Positions 62,177-64,000 of a DNA stretch of 64,000 nucleotides are shown here, piece after piece (positions within the stretch are counted from its first letter, which is position 1; the number at the start of each line of letters is the position of its first letter). Made by a program: the position numbers and the translations under genes. A model generated the notes under the pieces. It ran no database searches. It worked only from the letters and a program-made list of their open reading frames with translations, and had not been told where the DNA came from. The stretch is from Tritrichomonas musculus. Taxonomy: Eukaryota; Parabasalia; Tritrichomonadida; Tritrichomonadidae. The stretch spans positions 434,001-498,000 of the forward strand of contig JAPFFF010000022.1 in the NCBI GenBank assembly GCA_039105265.1, written 5' to 3'.

Positions 62177-64000
62177 ATGTCGTTAGATAACACACCAACA
62201 AATAAATTAATCGAGTTATCAAATTTATTATATAATGAAAATTTAACAATTAATGATTGGAAAAATGAATTTGATAATGAAAATGATTTACGAGAAAATT
62301 TAATTGAAATGCTAGTTTCAGATATTTTAAATAAAGGATATGATGGAGAAAATAATTATAATTCCATGTATTGGTTCGTGAAAGGTTTAAATATTCCATC
62401 ACCGAAACCACTTAAACGTTACATAGATTCAGATGATTATTTATTCAAAAATTTAAATAAATACAAAATTCAAGATTCACTTGATGATTTCAACCGTCAA
62501 CGTTTACATGAAAAATTCAACCGTGATTTACATAAAAAAGATTCTTCATTTCTTGATGAATTAATGAAGCATTCAAAAGATATTCGTGAATTTTGGAGAA
62601 GTGATTTATTATATAATTCACCACCAGCTGATGCATTAAATGATGAGGAATTTTTCCCTGAAGAAAAACCAAAAGATATTAATTTACGTAATATTAAATC
62701 ATTTAAAGAATGGCAAAAATTAGATGATGAACAACAAACATTAGTGGATGATATGATGAAATCATTAAATAAAACACCTACTAATTGGGAAATTAATTTT
62801 GAACTTTTAAACAATAAAGGCAAAAAATTAATGTTTCCATTACTTAAAAATTTCTTTCAGGAATACATAGACCCATTACCAATGGATAAATACAAAATAG
62901 AATTTAAAGTTAAAGGTCAATGGCATTCTAAACCATTAACACCAGAAGTTTATAATAAATTAATGGAAAATTTCACTGAAGAACATTTTATATTCGACCT
63001 TGACGAAATACCGGCAGAATTTACGGGATTCAATAGTGGAGATAATGCAGATTTACCTGATTGGTCATTATTTTCATCATTAAGATTTTCAAAATATTTA
63101 CATAAAGATAGGGTTCGTAAAGACGTCGGTGGTTCATTCTTTAACTATATAGCTAATGATAAAGTACCTAAAAAAGTTATTGAGTATTTAAAACGTCTTC
63201 AAATATTTGATTCATTAGTGGATGAAAAAGTAACTGTTCTAGAAGAAGCAAAAGAATTCACTCGGAGTTATTATGATAATTTAACTGGTGATTTAGAATA
63301 TGAAACCATTGAGATTCCAGCAAAAATTACAAAATCAACTAAACAACGTGAAGAATTGGATGATTGCTGCTTCGTTTATGCTCTCAAACAAACAGGTTAT
63401 TATTCAGATGATATTTTAAATCAAATACGATTAAGAATTAATAATAGGTATTTATCCCAAGGTTCAATTGAAAAAATATGCCAAGAGTTTAAGATACATA
63501 TTAAGTTATCATATATTGATGACAGCAGCGATAGAAAAAATAAAAAGACAACGGTTCAACAATGCAAAAACAAAGTCCGTAAGTCATATTTGGGAGTTAA
63601 AGATGCTGAACCTCAACGAACCCATACATTTAACGTTTATGAAGACAATTATTTCATAGAAGAGAAAACACCATTTAGTACTTATTACATCAAAAATCTT
63701 CATAAAAATCTTGATGATGATAAATTCGATAAAGAATATAATAGTGACCATTGGAGGAAAACCAGATATTATATTTCATCATCAAATTTAGTCCGTGAAT
63801 TAATGAAGCAAGGATATTTTAATCCAATCACTTATGGACAATATCGAATATTAAAAACTGTTTTCTATCATGAATTTGATAAAGATTTAACAAATATTAA
63901 TTTAGAATATGACCCAGAATATTGTACAAAAATAATAGCTCCAAAAATTGTTAAAGAAAGCGAAAACAAAACAGACCCTACTTATTGGTATGCTGACTTT
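62177..64000 (+). CDS. polB: Family B DNA polymerase, N-terminal part (runs off right edge)
   Basis: 608 codons from ATG 62177 without a stop, reaching YWYADF, the first exonuclease motif, at the edge. The N-terminal region matches B and C (GYDGxNNYxSMYWFxKGLNIPSP, NWEINFE, DVGGSFF). DDCCFVYALKQTGYY is conserved, but the matching later His of B and C is Asn here (EDNYFIEE). An insertion of about 35 residues (VTVLEEAKEFTRSYY...) precedes DDCC, which is absent from B and C. The same N-terminus with near identity is found in remnant E. Confidence 0.85.
   Translation, partial: MSLDNTPTNKLIELSNLLYNENLTINDWKNEFDNENDLRENLIEMLVSDILNKGYDGENNYNSMYWFVKGLNIPSPKPLKRYIDSDDYLFKNLNKYKIQDSLDDFNRQRLHEKFNRDLHKKDSSFLDELMKHSKDIREFWRSDLLYNSPPADALNDEEFFPEEKPKDINLRNIKSFKEWQKLDDEQQTLVDDMMKSLNKTPTNWEINFELLNNKGKKLMFPLLKNFFQEYIDPLPMDKYKIEFKVKGQWHSKPLTPEVYNKLMENFTEEHFIFDLDEIPAEFTGFNSGDNADLPDWSLFSSLRFSKYLHKDRVRKDVGGSFFNYIANDKVPKKVIEYLKRLQIFDSLVDEKVTVLEEAKEFTRSYYDNLTGDLEYETIEIPAKITKSTKQREELDDCCFVYALKQTGYYSDDILNQIRLRINNRYLSQGSIEKICQEFKIHIKLSYIDDSSDRKNKKTTVQQCKNKVRKSYLGVKDAEPQRTHTFNVYEDNYFIEEKTPFSTYYIKNLHKNLDDDKFDKEYNSDHWRKTRYYISSSNLVRELMKQGYFNPITYGQYRILKTVFYHEFDKDLTNINLEYDPEYCTKIIAPKIVKESENKTDPTYWYADF

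Larger units (their letters stand above)
60938..64000. mobile_element. Element D: left part of another Polinton
   Basis: A probable terminus AGCGTCATATGTATTTACTG starts near 60938 and carries the same two-stage hairpin as B and C (60952-60990). AT-rich repeats, a 160-aa gene and a polymerase gene running off the right edge follow. Neither the other TIR nor the target duplication can be checked. Remnant E at 34.7-36.0 kb is a truncated inverted relative. Confidence 0.65.

Noticed and set aside
61663-62823. Minus-strand ORFs at 61663 and 62497 (and plus-strand 35076)
   Set aside because: Antisense shadows of the 160-aa gene and of the polymerase N-terminus.

Overview
The window is extremely AT-rich eukaryotic DNA made almost entirely of Polinton/Maverick elements (large self-synthesizing DNA transposons with virus-like genes), with smaller DNA transposons nested in and between them. 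The density of Mavericks, the compact intronless genes and the absence of any clear host gene suggest an AT-rich protist. A parabasalid (Trichomonas-like) host fits best, but this is an inference from Maverick abundance and no host marker is present.

Layout. (1) Element A, 1-4780: right-hand part of a divergent Polinton running off the left edge. It has a capsid-like gene, small virion-like genes, an integrase/ATPase chimera and a broken HNH gene, and ends in CATATACTACT. (2) Remnant R, 4781-12957: scrambled fibre-like genes, a small bZIP-like gene and other fragments, split by a TIR element (6859-9095) that itself carries a nested TIR element (6911-7898). A second copy of the outer family lies at 12958-15036 with an 8-bp target duplication. 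(3) A hAT-like non-autonomous element at 15282-16436 (8-bp duplication ATAATTTC). (4) Element B, 17131-34170: a complete 17.0-kb Polinton with 279-bp TIRs and AATTA duplication. (5) Remnant E, about 34.7-36.0 kb: inverted, truncated relative of element D. (6) Element C, 37266-58987: a complete 21.7-kb Polinton with roughly 0.7-kb TIRs and TTATA duplication, collinear with B but inverted. (7) Element D, from about 60938 past the right edge.

Genes and how they work together. B and C encode a protein-primed type family B DNA polymerase, an rve-fold integrase, an FtsK/HerA-like packaging ATPase, a candidate major capsid protein, small membrane-active minor capsid candidates, a very long fibre-like protein and several conserved small proteins. 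This is a replication, integration and capsid set, so these look like provirus-like elements. No adenain-type protease is recognizable in B or C. B and C are recently decayed: each has only a few single-base lesions or in-frame stops in otherwise conserved genes.

Most notable signals. (i) The Polinton termini carry a two-stage hairpin whose arms differ in sequence but pair in B, C and D, with a TGA spacer on one side and a pyrimidine spacer on the other. (ii) Element C alone is peppered with arrays of tiny perfect hairpins (arms of about 4-7 bp, mostly short loops). They sit at convergent gene ends, where they often supply stop codons, and also as apparent insertions within polymerase, integrase and fibre coding sequence. 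They look like a family of mobile palindromic mini-elements. (iii) Element A has an integrase N-terminus joined in frame to an ATPase C-terminus.
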